A DNA stretch of 64,000 nucleotides from Lachnospiraceae bacterium UBA7143 (GTDB lineage: Bacteria; Bacillota; Clostridia; Lachnospirales; Lachnospiraceae), in NCBI GenBank assembly GCA_002491905.1, contig DKWV01000024.1, forward strand, positions 30,613 to 94,612. The letters are read 5' to 3'. Positions within the stretch are counted from its first letter, which is position 1. Every line of letters begins with the position of its first letter. A program made the translations under genes and the position numbers. The notes beneath the pieces are model-generated. The model searched no databases. It saw only the letters and a program-made list of their open reading frames with translations, and had not been told where the DNA came from. Shown here piece by piece: positions 9,495 through 18,573 of the stretch.

Positions 9495-9524
9495 ATTATA
9501 GCAAACCCATTTTCAAAAAGTCAA
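9495..9524 (-). promoter_or_regulatory. Promoter of the MATE leader
   Basis: On the minus strand, -35 TTGACT (9519-9524) and -10 TATAAT (9495-9500) are separated by 18 bases. Predicted start near 9488. Confidence 0.75.
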
Positions 9525-9580
9525 GAAAGTAAATTTTTAAAAATTGCACAAATTTATACCGAAAATCCTGCCGTGCCGAC

Positions 9581-10681
9581 TCAGTTTTCTTTATAACTCT
9601 CCACATCCGCAAGCAGCTTTTCCCATGCATCCTCATGCTCCACATAGTAGAGCGGACACATCTTGCCTCCGCAGTCATAATGCCGCAGAATATCATCCAC
9701 CGACAAGTGGTATTCCTGCGTGAGCCAGGCCAGTGTATGTACCAATGTATCGTAGGTTTGCTGCGTAAATTTCCCGTCATCATCCAGATAGCAGCACTCT
9801 ATGGAAACCGAATCCTCATTTCTGGTGGCCACCGCATAAGCCTGCTCTTCTAACGGAATGCACTGAATCAGTTCCCCCTCGTAACCGATGATAAAATGCG
9901 CGCTCGCCGACCGCTCCTGCGTCTCGGCCAGATTAGCAAAATAACTGCGGTTCTGCGCCGCGGAAGTTCCGGGATTTGCCGTATAATGTACAAAAATGCT
10001 TTTAATTTTTTTTAGCTCCGTTCCGGGTCTGGAAAACTCGTTCGGTTCCAGATAATCCACAATCATTTCTGGCGGCGTGGTCCGGTTCCCTTCTATCTTT
10101 TCGGACACAATCTCCACAATTCCCCTGCCGCTTCCTGCTTTTTCATGATGCATCATGCGGTAAACCGCCCCGGTTGTCTGGTAAATCAGGATCAGACATA
10201 CGCCAATCATAAGAAATACAAAAAGGCGGTAAAGATTCAGCCGCCGTTTTCTCGCCCTGCGCCGTTTGACAGCGCTTACTGGCCGCGGATTTCCCGCCCT
10301 GCGCCGTTCGGAATTCTGCCCTGGACGGAAGCGCCTCTGCCCGTAACGGACCTGTTCGCGGTCCGCAAGACGCATCATGTGAGGATTGTCGTCATCCCTG
10401 GAAATTTCCCACAATTCCAGATTCTCCAGCCCATCCCTGTTTGTGCTGCGCCGGCCTGTACTCTCCCTGCCGTTGTTTCTACCCCTCTGCGCACTGCTTC
10501 CTGCTCTGTTTCGCGAACTGTTTCCCGATATGACGCTTATGTTGTCTCCCCTGCCCTGCGGGACACTTCTCCTGTCGCTTCTCTGTGCCTGCCCCATGTC
10601 TGTAATTCCGTCTCCCCTCTTCTGTACTGCGTCCCGAAGCCATAAACGGTTGTCTGCCTCCGGGCATTTTTCCTGATACAT
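9581..10681 (-). CDS. Membrane-anchored N-acetylmuramoyl-L-alanine amidase
   Basis: Predicted type II bitopic protein. A ~150-residue Arg-rich cytoplasmic region comes first, then one membrane helix (LYRLFVFLMIGVCLILIYQ), then an extracellular amidase_2 (PGRP-like) domain. The domain shows the expected zinc-ligand regions: FVHYTANPGTS, the SAHFIIGYEG segment and HYDCGGKMCP near the C-terminus. It should cleave the MurNAc-L-Ala bond of peptidoglycan. The start is uncertain: the ATG at 10681 and a TTG at 10699 both have weak ribosome binding sites. The long basic N-terminus is unusual for an amidase and may bind nucleic acid or membrane. Confidence 0.8.
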   Translation of the reverse strand: MYQEKCPEADNRLWLRDAVQKRGDGITDMGQAQRSDRRSVPQGRGDNISVISGNSSRNRAGSSAQRGRNNGRESTGRRSTNRDGLENLELWEISRDDDNPHMMRLADREQVRYGQRRFRPGQNSERRRAGNPRPVSAVKRRRARKRRLNLYRLFVFLMIGVCLILIYQTTGAVYRMMHHEKAGSGRGIVEIVSEKIEGNRTTPPEMIVDYLEPNEFSRPGTELKKIKSIFVHYTANPGTSAAQNRSYFANLAETQERSASAHFIIGYEGELIQCIPLEEQAYAVATRNEDSVSIECCYLDDDGKFTQQTYDTLVHTLAWLTQEYHLSVDDILRHYDCGGKMCPLYYVEHEDAWEKLLADVESYKEN

Positions 10682-10801
10682 ACCATTGTAATGTGCCAAT
10701 CTTTAAAATTTCTCTAAAATTGACCTAATTTCCACATTCCTATAATAGTAAAACGGGCAGCTTAAGAAAAAGGTAACATAATTCTTAATATTTTTTTATT
10801 T

Positions 10802-13102
10802 TTATCCTGCAGTCACCGCCGAAAGATGTGTCTTCACCGCTGTGTGCAATTCGGACAGCTCATCCCGGAAAAGCTGGTTGTTCTCGTAATCCACATTCTG
10901 TAATATTGGAAGTTCCTTTTCCAGCTCCTCCCGCTTATAAGTCGTCATCATAGAGCCCGCCCCGTACGGATTCCGAACCTCCGTGGAGATCTCCTCCACA
11001 TTTCCGACCGCGTAAAACAACATCGCCGCATTAAAATACAGCATATCCCGGTCTTCCTGCGTAACATAATCCGTGCTCATTTCATAGTCGAAGCGCAGGG
11101 AATACGGTCTTTCCAGCGTCTGCATGGAAAAACCGCCGGAACGGTTCAGCGTGGGCGGCAGAGGCAGGGCATCAATCAAAGCACCCACCTTGGCATTATC
11201 CCCCACATAGGGCGTTCGGTTCGCTGTCAGGGCATCAAACAATGCCTCCCGCCTTTCGCGGTTCAAACTTAAAATAATCACCTGATTGGCTGCCGCCTTT
11301 AGCTCTGTGTCGACAAACGCCATCTCTTCCTGATACTTGTCCTTCACCTTTCCGTAAAAATCTGCTTTGACATAGACATAACAACCCGATTTCAATTCAT
11401 CCACATTTACCTCATTCGCCTGATATGTGGTTGTCGTGATCTGCTCGTTCGGCAGATAATCTACTTTGTCTTCCTCCTCCAGCGGAATGAGTTCACTGTC
11501 TTTGCTAAGCAGCGGATTACTGCCATTCCCTTCCCCATCATCTATAATATAAGTGGTGTCATCATTGCTGTCTGTCCCGGGCACCCCTGCCACACTCTGA
11601 CTCGGCGTGTAAGTATGCGCTCTCTCTTCCTCCACCGGCTCATCCGAGACGATGACTTCCTCCGGCACATAATAGATATCCTCATGCCCTAAGACACCCG
11701 CGCTCTTTTCTTCCATATTCGGCGTGTAAGTATGCTCCGTCCTCGACAGAGGCTCTCCCTGATAAGCCCGCAGCAGATAATTATATCCATAATCTCCGAT
11801 CGGCAGAACTTCCCGTCCCTCGTCCACCAGCTCCAGCGCGTCCTTAAGCGGCATTCTGGCAAATCTTCCCACCTCTTCCTGCGCAGCAATGTGATAAATG
11901 ACAACATCGTCACTTTCTTTCTCCACCACGCAGCCGCTGATACCGCCGATACTCGCGGGCAGCGGTATCTGCATATCCGCACCCGTGACCGTAAGCCCTT
12001 CCTGCGCGTCCACCGTAACCCCCTGAAACCGGGTGTCTCTGGTGAAAACGAACAGGCACACAGCCACAATCAGAAAAAGTGCGCCTGCCACCGCCGCATA
12101 AAGAACCTTCGGCTCCTTTGCGATAAACTGAATCCGTTCCTTCACGCTCTTTCCACTGCCAGTCATGGTTGTGGCCGTGCATACCAGATCGGATGCCCGC
12201 CCTTTTCTCGTGATAATGGAAAGCAGTGTTTCCCCATAGGGAATCCGCTCCTCCTCCCCAAGCAATGCCAGCGCTCCCTCGTCACAGGCAAGTTCGCAGT
12301 CCCGCTTCGAGCAGACCGCGGCCACCCATACCAGCGGATGGAACCAGTATACCGTCACCAAAACGCCGCGCAAAAGCGCCCAAAAGCTGTCCCCATGCCT
12401 TTTATGGACAAGCTCATGGATAACCACATGCCGCAGCCTGTCCGCATCATCGACAACATCCACAGTCAGATAAACTGCCTCGCGTCCCGGAAACCCGTAC
12501 AGACAGGGCGAGGAAATGCCTTCCGCCAGATAACATGCAGGCAGACGGCCCTTTTTTCCGCAATTCATCTCCAACACGGCTGTCTTCACGTTTTCGGGCA
12601 ATTCAAAGGGCTGCCTGTTTTTCTTTAACCGACGGCTGAACAGAATATTGGAAGCCAAAATCCACACACCCACGACAGGCGCGCCGAGCCCCCAGATAAA
12701 CCACAGCACATCCAGCCGGGAAAATCCCAGCCTTCCCGCCAAAAACACGGCAGTCGGTCCATCAGCGGACACGCCCTCCACCGCCTCCTTAACCTCATCC
12801 GGGGCAAACAGGCGAAACAGAATGCTGCCCGAATCCATCGTCATCTGGATAGGTTCCTCCAGACGGATGGTCTCATCCAGCCGTTCCCCTATGCCGCTCC
12901 CGTCCTCCTCCACCAGATCCATCAGACGGAACCGCGAAAGCGAGCCGATGTCAAACTGTGCCGAAACCGGTATCATCAGCCGCAGCGCCACCAGCAGCCA
13001 GAGCGCATACTGCAATCTGCTGCTGATTTTCCCTCGGAAAATCCGCCGGATCAGCAGGACGCACAGTATCAGAACCGTTGCCGTTATCAGTATCTCTCCC
13101 AT
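10802..13102 (-). CDS. BlaR1-like M56 metallopeptidase sensor with DUF4825-like tail
   Basis: 766 residues. The N-terminal half has several membrane segments and the M56 zinc-protease motif HELVH (residues 229-233), followed by CELACDEGALALLG. Another membrane helix near residue 340 (YAAVAGALFLIVAVCLFVF) leads to a large extracellular part. The C-terminal ~150 residues (from YVGDNAKVGALIDALP) resemble the DUF4825 domain common on clostridial M56 proteins. I see no penicillin-binding SxxK sensor domain, so the signal is probably not a beta-lactam. It follows the BlaI-type repressor by 26 bases, the usual sensor/repressor pairing. Confidence 0.88.
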   Translation of the reverse strand: MGEILITATVLILCVLLIRRIFRGKISSRLQYALWLLVALRLMIPVSAQFDIGSLSRFRLMDLVEEDGSGIGERLDETIRLEEPIQMTMDSGSILFRLFAPDEVKEAVEGVSADGPTAVFLAGRLGFSRLDVLWFIWGLGAPVVGVWILASNILFSRRLKKNRQPFELPENVKTAVLEMNCGKKGRLPACYLAEGISSPCLYGFPGREAVYLTVDVVDDADRLRHVVIHELVHKRHGDSFWALLRGVLVTVYWFHPLVWVAAVCSKRDCELACDEGALALLGEEERIPYGETLLSIITRKGRASDLVCTATTMTGSGKSVKERIQFIAKEPKVLYAAVAGALFLIVAVCLFVFTRDTRFQGVTVDAQEGLTVTGADMQIPLPASIGGISGCVVEKESDDVVIYHIAAQEEVGRFARMPLKDALELVDEGREVLPIGDYGYNYLLRAYQGEPLSRTEHTYTPNMEEKSAGVLGHEDIYYVPEEVIVSDEPVEEERAHTYTPSQSVAGVPGTDSNDDTTYIIDDGEGNGSNPLLSKDSELIPLEEEDKVDYLPNEQITTTTYQANEVNVDELKSGCYVYVKADFYGKVKDKYQEEMAFVDTELKAAANQVIILSLNRERREALFDALTANRTPYVGDNAKVGALIDALPLPPTLNRSGGFSMQTLERPYSLRFDYEMSTDYVTQEDRDMLYFNAAMLFYAVGNVEEISTEVRNPYGAGSMMTTYKREELEKELPILQNVDYENNQLFRDELSELHTAVKTHLSAVTAG

Positions 13103-13128
13103 AGATTTTATCCTCCATTTCCGCTGAC

Positions 13129-13548
13129 TTATTGCAATCCGTGCTTTTCTCCGCGCCCACTTCCATCCCTGCTGTGTTCCGCCTTCTTTTTCTTTGCCTG
13201 CTCCAGAATACCGTAAAGTTCCTGTATCTCCTCATCGGTCAATGCCTGATCCTCCACCATAGCGTTGACCATCATGCCCAGACTGCCCCGGTAAACCTTC
13301 TGTAAAAAGCCCCGGGTCTCCTGCATGGAAACCTCCTCTCTCGTCACCAGAGGATAAAATATCTTGGCCCTTCCGCCGTCCCTGTGCGCCACCGCGCCTT
13401 TCTTTTCCATGCGGGAAAGCATAGTAATTACGATATGTTTATCCCAGCCTGTCTCCCTGCCCAGCACATTTTTAAGCTCTGTAATCGTGCTCTCACGCTC
13501 CCAGAGCTGATTCATAATTTTCCATTCCCCATCCGATAAACTGACCAC
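13129..13548 (-). CDS. BlaI/MecI/CopY-family repressor
   Basis: 139 residues, winged helix-turn-helix (SDGEWKIMNQLWERESTIT, then TGWDKHIVITMLSRMEKKGAV), with a C-terminal dimerisation part ending in a charged tail. Starts at GTG, since no in-frame ATG occurs before residue 12 and the fold begins at residue 4. Repressors of this family are inactivated by proteolysis triggered by the co-transcribed M56 sensor. A matching operator core lies in its own promoter, supporting autoregulation of this pair. The other target genes are unknown. Confidence 0.92.
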   Translation of the reverse strand: MVSLSDGEWKIMNQLWERESTITELKNVLGRETGWDKHIVITMLSRMEKKGAVAHRDGGRAKIFYPLVTREEVSMQETRGFLQKVYRGSLGMMVNAMVEDQALTDEEIQELYGILEQAKKKKAEHSRDGSGRGEKHGLQ

Positions 13549-13583
13549 GCCATATTCCGTCCTTTCTCCCTTGTTATAGTTGC

Positions 13584-13612
13584 ATCATACTCAAAAGGTA
13601 TACACTTGTCAA
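13584..13612 (-). promoter_or_regulatory. blaI-like promoter with BlaI/CopY operator
   Basis: -35 TTGACA (13607-13612) and -10 TATGAT (13584-13589) with 17-base spacing on the minus strand. The -35 overlaps GACAAGTGTA (13601-13610), which matches the TACANNTGTA operator core of the BlaI/CopY family at all but one fixed position. Confidence 0.7.
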
Positions 13613-13680
13613 CCCCTTTATTATTTCTACTAAATTTTTCTATTAGTTTTCGCCTGTCCATTTATTATCTCTGTACAGCA

Positions 13681-13710
13681 AAACAGGAAACCCATTCGGA
13701 TTTCCTGTTT
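13681..13710 (-). terminator. Hairpin terminator downstream of proS operon
   Basis: 10-bp stem AAACAGGAAA / TTTCCTGTTT with a ten-base loop, ~55 bases after the stop of the gene at 13767. The T-tract is short (TGTTTTGC), so efficiency is uncertain. Possibly bidirectional. Confidence 0.55.
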
Positions 13711-13766
13711 CCGTTTTCTTATAACTATTGTCTTATGCTCTGCCAGGCATTTCCGTTCTGCGCTCT

Positions 13767-14222
13767 TCAGTATCCTTCACTGTACTTCCGATACAGCTCT
13801 TCCAGATCCGCCTGATCCTGCTCGGACACATTTTCCTGCAGGTACTCCTTGACCTCCGACAGAGAATCGCCGTCCACGCCGTCTCCGACAATCTCCATCA
13901 CATCGGAGAGTGTATCGCTGTCCGCATAGCGGTCGATGATCTCCTCGGCTTTCTGCTTGTCAGCTTCATCCATATTGTCCACAATCTCTTTGGCCTTCTC
14001 TGCCGCCTGCGGTTCTCCGCTGCTCTCAAGCGCCTGCTTCACCGCCTGTTCCATCACCGTCTCGGAAACCTTCTTTGTCACGGCATGTTTGACGCCCTCG
14101 GGAACTTTTCCAGTCAGCGTTCCGCTGGCGAATCCGATCACCACAACAAGGCAGACCCCCAGCAAAAGCCCCAGAATAATCACCGGGACAAGCCCTTTTT
14201 TCTTCTTTCTTCTCCTGCTCAT
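13767..14222 (-). CDS. Membrane-anchored acidic helical protein, unknown function
   Basis: 151 residues. A strongly basic start (MSRRRKKKKG), one membrane helix (LVPVIILGLLLGVCLVVVIGF), then an extracellular acidic helical domain containing TKKVSETVMEQAV and repeated acidic heptad-like segments (NMDEADKQKAEEIIDRY). Clear AAGGAG site. It follows proS by 27 bases and is probably its operon partner, although that says little about function. I recognise no named family. Confidence 0.7.
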   Translation of the reverse strand: MSRRRKKKKGLVPVIILGLLLGVCLVVVIGFASGTLTGKVPEGVKHAVTKKVSETVMEQAVKQALESSGEPQAAEKAKEIVDNMDEADKQKAEEIIDRYADSDTLSDVMEIVGDGVDGDSLSEVKEYLQENVSEQDQADLEELYRKYSEGY

Positions 14223-14249
14223 AAGCGACTCCTTCCAAGGTATCAGACT

Positions 14250-15680
14250 TTAATATGCCCGACCCCAGTAAACCATCTTCTTTGCAGGCTTCCCGCAGCA
14301 CACACAGGTGTCGCCGATCTTCTCCTGCTCAAACGGCATGCAGCGGCTGGTAACGGCCATCTCCTCCTTGATCTGGTCTTCACAGGCCTGCTCCCCGCAC
14401 CACATAGCCTTCACAAAGCCGGACTTCTCCGCAAAGAGCTTGCGGAAAGTCTCCATATCCTTCGCCTCGTAAGTGTGCTCATTCCTGTGCGTCCTGGCAC
14501 GCTCCAGCATATCCTTCTGCATCTGGTCCAGAATCTCTCCGGCCTTCATCTCAATCTCATCCAGAGAAACTTCTATCTTTTCTCTGGTATCCCGGCGGCA
14601 GATCACGCACTTGCCCGCCTCGATGTCCTTGGGTCCGATCTCCACGCGGATAGGAATACCGCGCATCTCCTGCTCGGAAAACTTCCAACCGGGACTCTTG
14701 TCAGTATCATCCACCTTTACCCGAAACGCGCCGAGACGTCCTTTAAGCTCATATGCCTTATCCAGCACGCCCTCCTTTTTCTGCTGAATCGGAATAATCA
14801 TAATCTGGGTGGGCGCAATCTTAGGCGGCAGCACCAGCCCGGAATTGTCACCATGCACCATAATTACCGCACCGATCAGACGGGTTGTAGTTCCCCACGA
14901 GGTCTGATGCACATATTTTAAAGTATTGTCCTTATCCGTAAACTGTATGCCGAAAGCCTTTGCAAAACCGTCGCCGAAATTGTGGCTGGTGCCGGACTGC
15001 AGTGCCTTTCCGTCGTGCATCAGCGCCTCAATCGTATAGGTGGCAATCGCTCCCGCAAATTTTTCCTTGTCCGTCTTGCGGCCTTTGATCACAGGAATCG
15101 CCAGTACCTCCTCACAAAAATCGGCGTAGACATTCAGCATCTGAATCGTCCGCTCTTCAGCCTCCTCGGCCGTGGCATGAGCCGTATGTCCCTCCTGCCA
15201 TAAAAATTCGCGGCTCCGAAGGAAAGGCCTCGTCTCCTTCTCCCAGCGCACTACGGAACACCACTGGTTACACACCTGAGGCAGATCCCGGTAAGACTGC
15301 ACTACATTTTTATAATAATCGCAAAACAGCGTCTCAGAGGTAGGTCTTACGCAGAGTCTTTCCTGCAGGGGCTGCATACCGCCGTGGGTCACCCATGCCA
15401 CCTCCGGCGCAAAGCCCTCCACATGATCCTTCTCTTTATTTAACAGGCTTTCCGGAATAAACATGGGTAAATACACGTTCTCCACCCCTGTCGCCTTAAA
15501 GCGTTCATCCATCTGCTTTTGAATCAGCTCCCAGATCGCATAACCCGCAGGCCTAAATACCATGCAACCTTTAATGCTGGTGTAATCCAAAAGCTCCGCC
15601 TTTTTAACCACATCCGTGTACCACTGCGCGAAATCATCCTCCATCGCGGTAATTGCTTCCACTAACTTTTTGTCTGCCAT
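14250..15680 (-). CDS. proS: Prolyl-tRNA synthetase, archaeal/eukaryotic type (no editing insert)
   Basis: 476-residue class II synthetase charging tRNA-Pro. Length and features fit the ProS type 3 enzyme: no large INS editing domain, [21 protein letters not shown] in the catalytic core, a C-terminal Cys-rich zinc region ([10 protein letters not shown]), and a C-terminal Tyr typical of this type. AAGGAG site at the start. Transcription is preceded by a complete T-box leader, so expression should rise when uncharged tRNA-Pro accumulates. tRNA-Pro(CGG) itself is encoded in this window at 60862. Confidence 0.95.
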   Translation of the reverse strand: MADKKLVEAITAMEDDFAQWYTDVVKKAELLDYTSIKGCMVFRPAGYAIWELIQKQMDERFKATGVENVYLPMFIPESLLNKEKDHVEGFAPEVAWVTHGGMQPLQERLCVRPTSETLFCDYYKNVVQSYRDLPQVCNQWCSVVRWEKETRPFLRSREFLWQEGHTAHATAEEAEERTIQMLNVYADFCEEVLAIPVIKGRKTDKEKFAGAIATYTIEALMHDGKALQSGTSHNFGDGFAKAFGIQFTDKDNTLKYVHQTSWGTTTRLIGAVIMVHGDNSGLVLPPKIAPTQIMIIPIQQKKEGVLDKAYELKGRLGAFRVKVDDTDKSPGWKFSEQEMRGIPIRVEIGPKDIEAGKCVICRRDTREKIEVSLDEIEMKAGEILDQMQKDMLERARTHRNEHTYEAKDMETFRKLFAEKSGFVKAMWCGEQACEDQIKEEMAVTSRCMPFEQEKIGDTCVCCGKPAKKMVYWGRAY

Positions 15681-15720
15681 AATTTACTCCTTTCTGTCTT
15701 CTGACTCTGCTTATGCGCGC

Positions 15721-15985
15721 AAAAACGAACCGCCGGACTTCCATCCCGTAAGGGACCGAAAGTTCGGCGGTACCACCCTAATTAATGCAATATCTGCATT
15801 CTGCTTCTCATACCGTTATCGCCGGTGTTACGCTGCGCTCCCCACGCAGGGCTCCGAGGCCGGTTCCGAACAGTTCCCGTAAAAGCCTCCCACCAACGGC
15901 TCTCTCTCTGCAACGTTTCCTATCCGTACTATTCTCTTCTTCGCCACGTCTTTATTTTGACATCAACTTTAGTTGACTGTATTTT
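15721..15985 (-). promoter_or_regulatory. T-box riboswitch controlling proS
   Basis: Minus-strand leader with the T-box core AGGGTGGTACCGC (around 15768-15780), which pairs with the tRNA acceptor end. A large terminator hairpin follows (CCGCCGAACTT ... AAGTCCGGCGG, 15729-15772) with a U5 tract at 15721-15725. Upstream, Stem I elements are visible (AGTA and AGAGAGCC). The best specifier candidate is CCG (15861-15863), a Pro codon matching the tRNA-Pro(CGG) in this window. The specifier assignment is inferred from position and is less certain than the T-box itself. Confidence 0.92.
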
Positions 15986-15990
15986 CATCC

Positions 15991-16019
15991 ATTTTAGCCG
16001 CATGAACTAGTTTTGTCAA
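15991..16019 (-). promoter_or_regulatory. Promoter of the proS T-box transcript
   Basis: -35 TTGACA (16014-16019), -10 TAAAAT (15991-15996), 17-base spacing on the minus strand. Predicted start near 15985. Confidence 0.75.
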
Positions 16020-16023
16020 CTAT

Positions 16024-16800
16024 TTATTCTTTGTTATTCATCTGCGCAAGCTGCGCCTTAAGCTGCCGAATTTCTTCCTCCTTTTCAGCAATTGCCCGTT
16101 CATGCTCTATCCGATCCTGCTCTATCTTCCGCTCGTAACTGCGCAGATCCTGATAGTACTCCTCCCGGTCACGGCATCGTTTACGCACCAAATCATCCGC
16201 GCTCATGCGGAAGATTGTTTCGGACGCTTCATTCAAATATTCATCCTTGGATGCCAGCATTTTTATCTCCTCCCAGCTCGTGGCTTTAAAGAGCATTGCC
16301 CACTCGTGAATATGGTATTTCTTATCCTCATCAGTTGCCAGATCTATTCGAGATAAGTTTACCACATGCAAGGTGAGACTGTCACTATATTTTTTATGGT
16401 TTTTAACGTTTATCAGTTTATAGGCCGCATAAAATTCCGGCGTCTCTTCAAACAGGGTATAGTCTAAAAACCCGATATGTATGACAGGTTTTACCTCTAT
16501 GTAACTCTGTCCGTGATTTAGCTGATCAAAGGAACGGCACAGACACATAATTGAGCGTTCTCTCCAGTTGAGTTTATTGGCGATCTGCATTTCCAGATTG
16601 ATCAGGGTGTGGTTATTCAGGACCACATTGATGTCCAGACGAAACTCCTTGTCTGTCACTGCCTCTCCCAGTATCACGGGGTTGGTAATTTCCACGGAAG
16701 CCACCGCCTTTTCAGGTAGATGGAGCAGGGAACAGATCAGTCCGCGCAGAACCTTATTGTTGGACTGCAGAACCGCCCGGAACATGTAATCGTTAGTCAT
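16024..16800 (-). CDS. Rpn-family recombination-promoting nuclease (PD-(D/E)XK)
   Basis: 258 residues resembling the Rpn/YhgA group of transposase-like nucleases. It has the family-type start TNDYMFRAVLQSN, the nuclease core with FRLDINVVLNN followed by LINLEMQI (the D and ExQ metal ligands), and a C-terminal charged coiled coil (DRIEHERAIAEKEEEIRQLK). No Shine-Dalgarno precedes the ATG. Codons upstream read GPVPYN, in frame and family-like, until a TAG, so the N-terminus may be truncated. Such genes are often species-specific and multicopy. The long coiled coil may be degenerating. Confidence 0.8.
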   Translation of the reverse strand: MTNDYMFRAVLQSNNKVLRGLICSLLHLPEKAVASVEITNPVILGEAVTDKEFRLDINVVLNNHTLINLEMQIANKLNWRERSIMCLCRSFDQLNHGQSYIEVKPVIHIGFLDYTLFEETPEFYAAYKLINVKNHKKYSDSLTLHVVNLSRIDLATDEDKKYHIHEWAMLFKATSWEEIKMLASKDEYLNEASETIFRMSADDLVRKRCRDREEYYQDLRSYERKIEQDRIEHERAIAEKEEEIRQLKAQLAQMNNKE

Positions 16801-16859
16801 ATTGTAGGGAACCGGCCCATCTGCAATAAACTAAATCATCCGAAGCTGCCACAAGATAA

Positions 16860-18500
16860 TCATCCATCCTGCCCGTGCTTACTCCTCACAAGATATTCTC
16901 CCACTCCCAACAGTAAGAACACAAACGGCGTACAGCACACCTGCTGATAACAGAAAAAATTGTAAGCCATATAAGATACCGCTGAAGCCGCCACGCCCAC
17001 TAAAAGGCAGTCCTGCTGCCGTCCCCGCAAATATCTTCTGACCGCTGTAACGAAAACTCCCAAATAGGATAATGCGCCAAAAATTCCCGAGTTAACCAGC
17101 ACTGTGAGCCACTCATTATGCGCATTGGTCAAAATTTTGTCTCCCCAAAGAAGCCGCGCCTCCTCGCCGTGAACCGCTCCCACATAGCTGCTGAAACAGT
17201 CAGGCCCCACACCGAAAAGCTTATGTAACACGCTTTCCCCGGCAAACACTCTCACGGCAAAACTCCAGATCCGCCCCCTGCCGTTGCCCCAGGTATCACC
17301 CCAGTTAAAATAGGACACTTCACTGAAAAAGCTTGCCAGTCCGTCCGGCAATATGCCCTTGCTCTGCAACACAATCATCCCAACTGTCACTGCCAGAAAA
17401 ACTGCCGCCGCAAGCAGAACCGCGCGTCCCACCCACAGCATCTTTACCGCCTGATACGGTCTGTTTCTTCTCCCGTACAGAAAAAGACACAGAAGCAGGC
17501 ATATCCCCAGAAGGATCCAGGTAATGCTTCCATTTAAAACTAAATCGGTGATAAAATCATATTCCAGATCCGGGTTCGGATGAATCCGCATCAGAAAATG
17601 CATCGCCTTGCCCGCCGCAAAAAAGAGCGTGCAGACCTCCACAAAGCGGTTCAGGGTTTCCCGTTTCCCTACACATACCCACAAAAACACCATCATAAAT
17701 CCCGCTAAAGCAAAATAAGCGCTGTCACTGTTCTGCGTCACCAGTGAAGCGAAGCCCACCGTCGTGTAAACGCCGCCAAGGACTCTCCACAAAGTTTTTT
17801 CGGCAAGGAGAAACACCGCCATCCCCACCGGCAGCGCCACCACCAGATAGCTGGCATACCATGTCGCCTGCCCCATAGTCGAGAGGAACTGCGCTGTCTG
17901 GTAACCCTGCAGTCCGTCATAAAACCCGATCGGGTCAATCTGCATACGGTGCAGCACCGCAATCAGGAACACTACGAAAGCCGCTCCACAGAAAGCGGAC
18001 AAAATGACCCGGTAATACTTCCCAAACCGGGACACTGCCAGATAAATAAGCACAAAACTAAGCTGTGCCATCCACCCCATATTCCAGCCAAAGCTCCCCC
18101 AGAGAGCGTCCTCATAAAACCCGCCGGAAACTACAGATATTGTCGAAAAGAGCAGATAAGCCAACACACAGTAGTCCGTGGCGGACAGCGTTTTTGCCCA
18201 CGTCAGCATTTGTCCCGTCCGCAGCTTATCCGCTTTCTGTTTTTCGTGCAGCCACAGAATGCCAAAAACAACCATCAACAACAAAAAGACAGAAAAACCG
18301 GCAGTCATCACCGTCCTATATGCCGCAAACTTCGCATTGCCAATCTGATTGTAGCCATCCCTCGCGTAAAAGGAGACCGCCACGCACATTACCGTGATCA
18401 CAGCCGCCACAACATACTCGATCAGCAGCTTTAAAATTCCCTGTGCCGACGCTACCCCGGCATCCCTTTTCTTTTGTCCCTTTATCACTTTGTTGCTCAT
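16860..18500 (-). CDS. O-antigen ligase/polymerase-like membrane protein (Wzy_C type)
   Basis: 546 residues with about a dozen membrane helices. A large periplasmic-type loop before the C-terminal helices holds the Wzy_C-like segment (GNGRGRIWSFAVRVFAGESV, then ILTNAHNEWLTVLVNSGIFG), where NAHNEWL matches the conserved H-N-x-[WYF] motif of O-antigen ligases. Start taken at 18500, after AAAGGA. The longer frame overlaps the upstream gene. Likely polymerises or transfers a surface glycan. No glycosyltransferases are adjacent. It follows the AI-2E-type gene by 73 bases. Confidence 0.75.
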   Translation of the reverse strand: MSNKVIKGQKKRDAGVASAQGILKLLIEYVVAAVITVMCVAVSFYARDGYNQIGNAKFAAYRTVMTAGFSVFLLLMVVFGILWLHEKQKADKLRTGQMLTWAKTLSATDYCVLAYLLFSTISVVSGGFYEDALWGSFGWNMGWMAQLSFVLIYLAVSRFGKYYRVILSAFCGAAFVVFLIAVLHRMQIDPIGFYDGLQGYQTAQFLSTMGQATWYASYLVVALPVGMAVFLLAEKTLWRVLGGVYTTVGFASLVTQNSDSAYFALAGFMMVFLWVCVGKRETLNRFVEVCTLFFAAGKAMHFLMRIHPNPDLEYDFITDLVLNGSITWILLGICLLLCLFLYGRRNRPYQAVKMLWVGRAVLLAAAVFLAVTVGMIVLQSKGILPDGLASFFSEVSYFNWGDTWGNGRGRIWSFAVRVFAGESVLHKLFGVGPDCFSSYVGAVHGEEARLLWGDKILTNAHNEWLTVLVNSGIFGALSYLGVFVTAVRRYLRGRQQDCLLVGVAASAVSYMAYNFFCYQQVCCTPFVFLLLGVGEYLVRSKHGQDG

Positions 18501-18573
18501 ATTTTGTAATTCCTTTTCCCACCCTGATTGACCCGCGCTTTGCAGCCGCTTGTTTTTCTTTGCGACTTCTATG

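Noticed and set aside
13728..14921. 397-codon plus-strand ORF across proS and its neighbour
   Set aside because: Antisense to two genes with clear family features. Its composition (His/Leu/Arg-rich, no domain) is typical of a shadow in GC-rich coding DNA.
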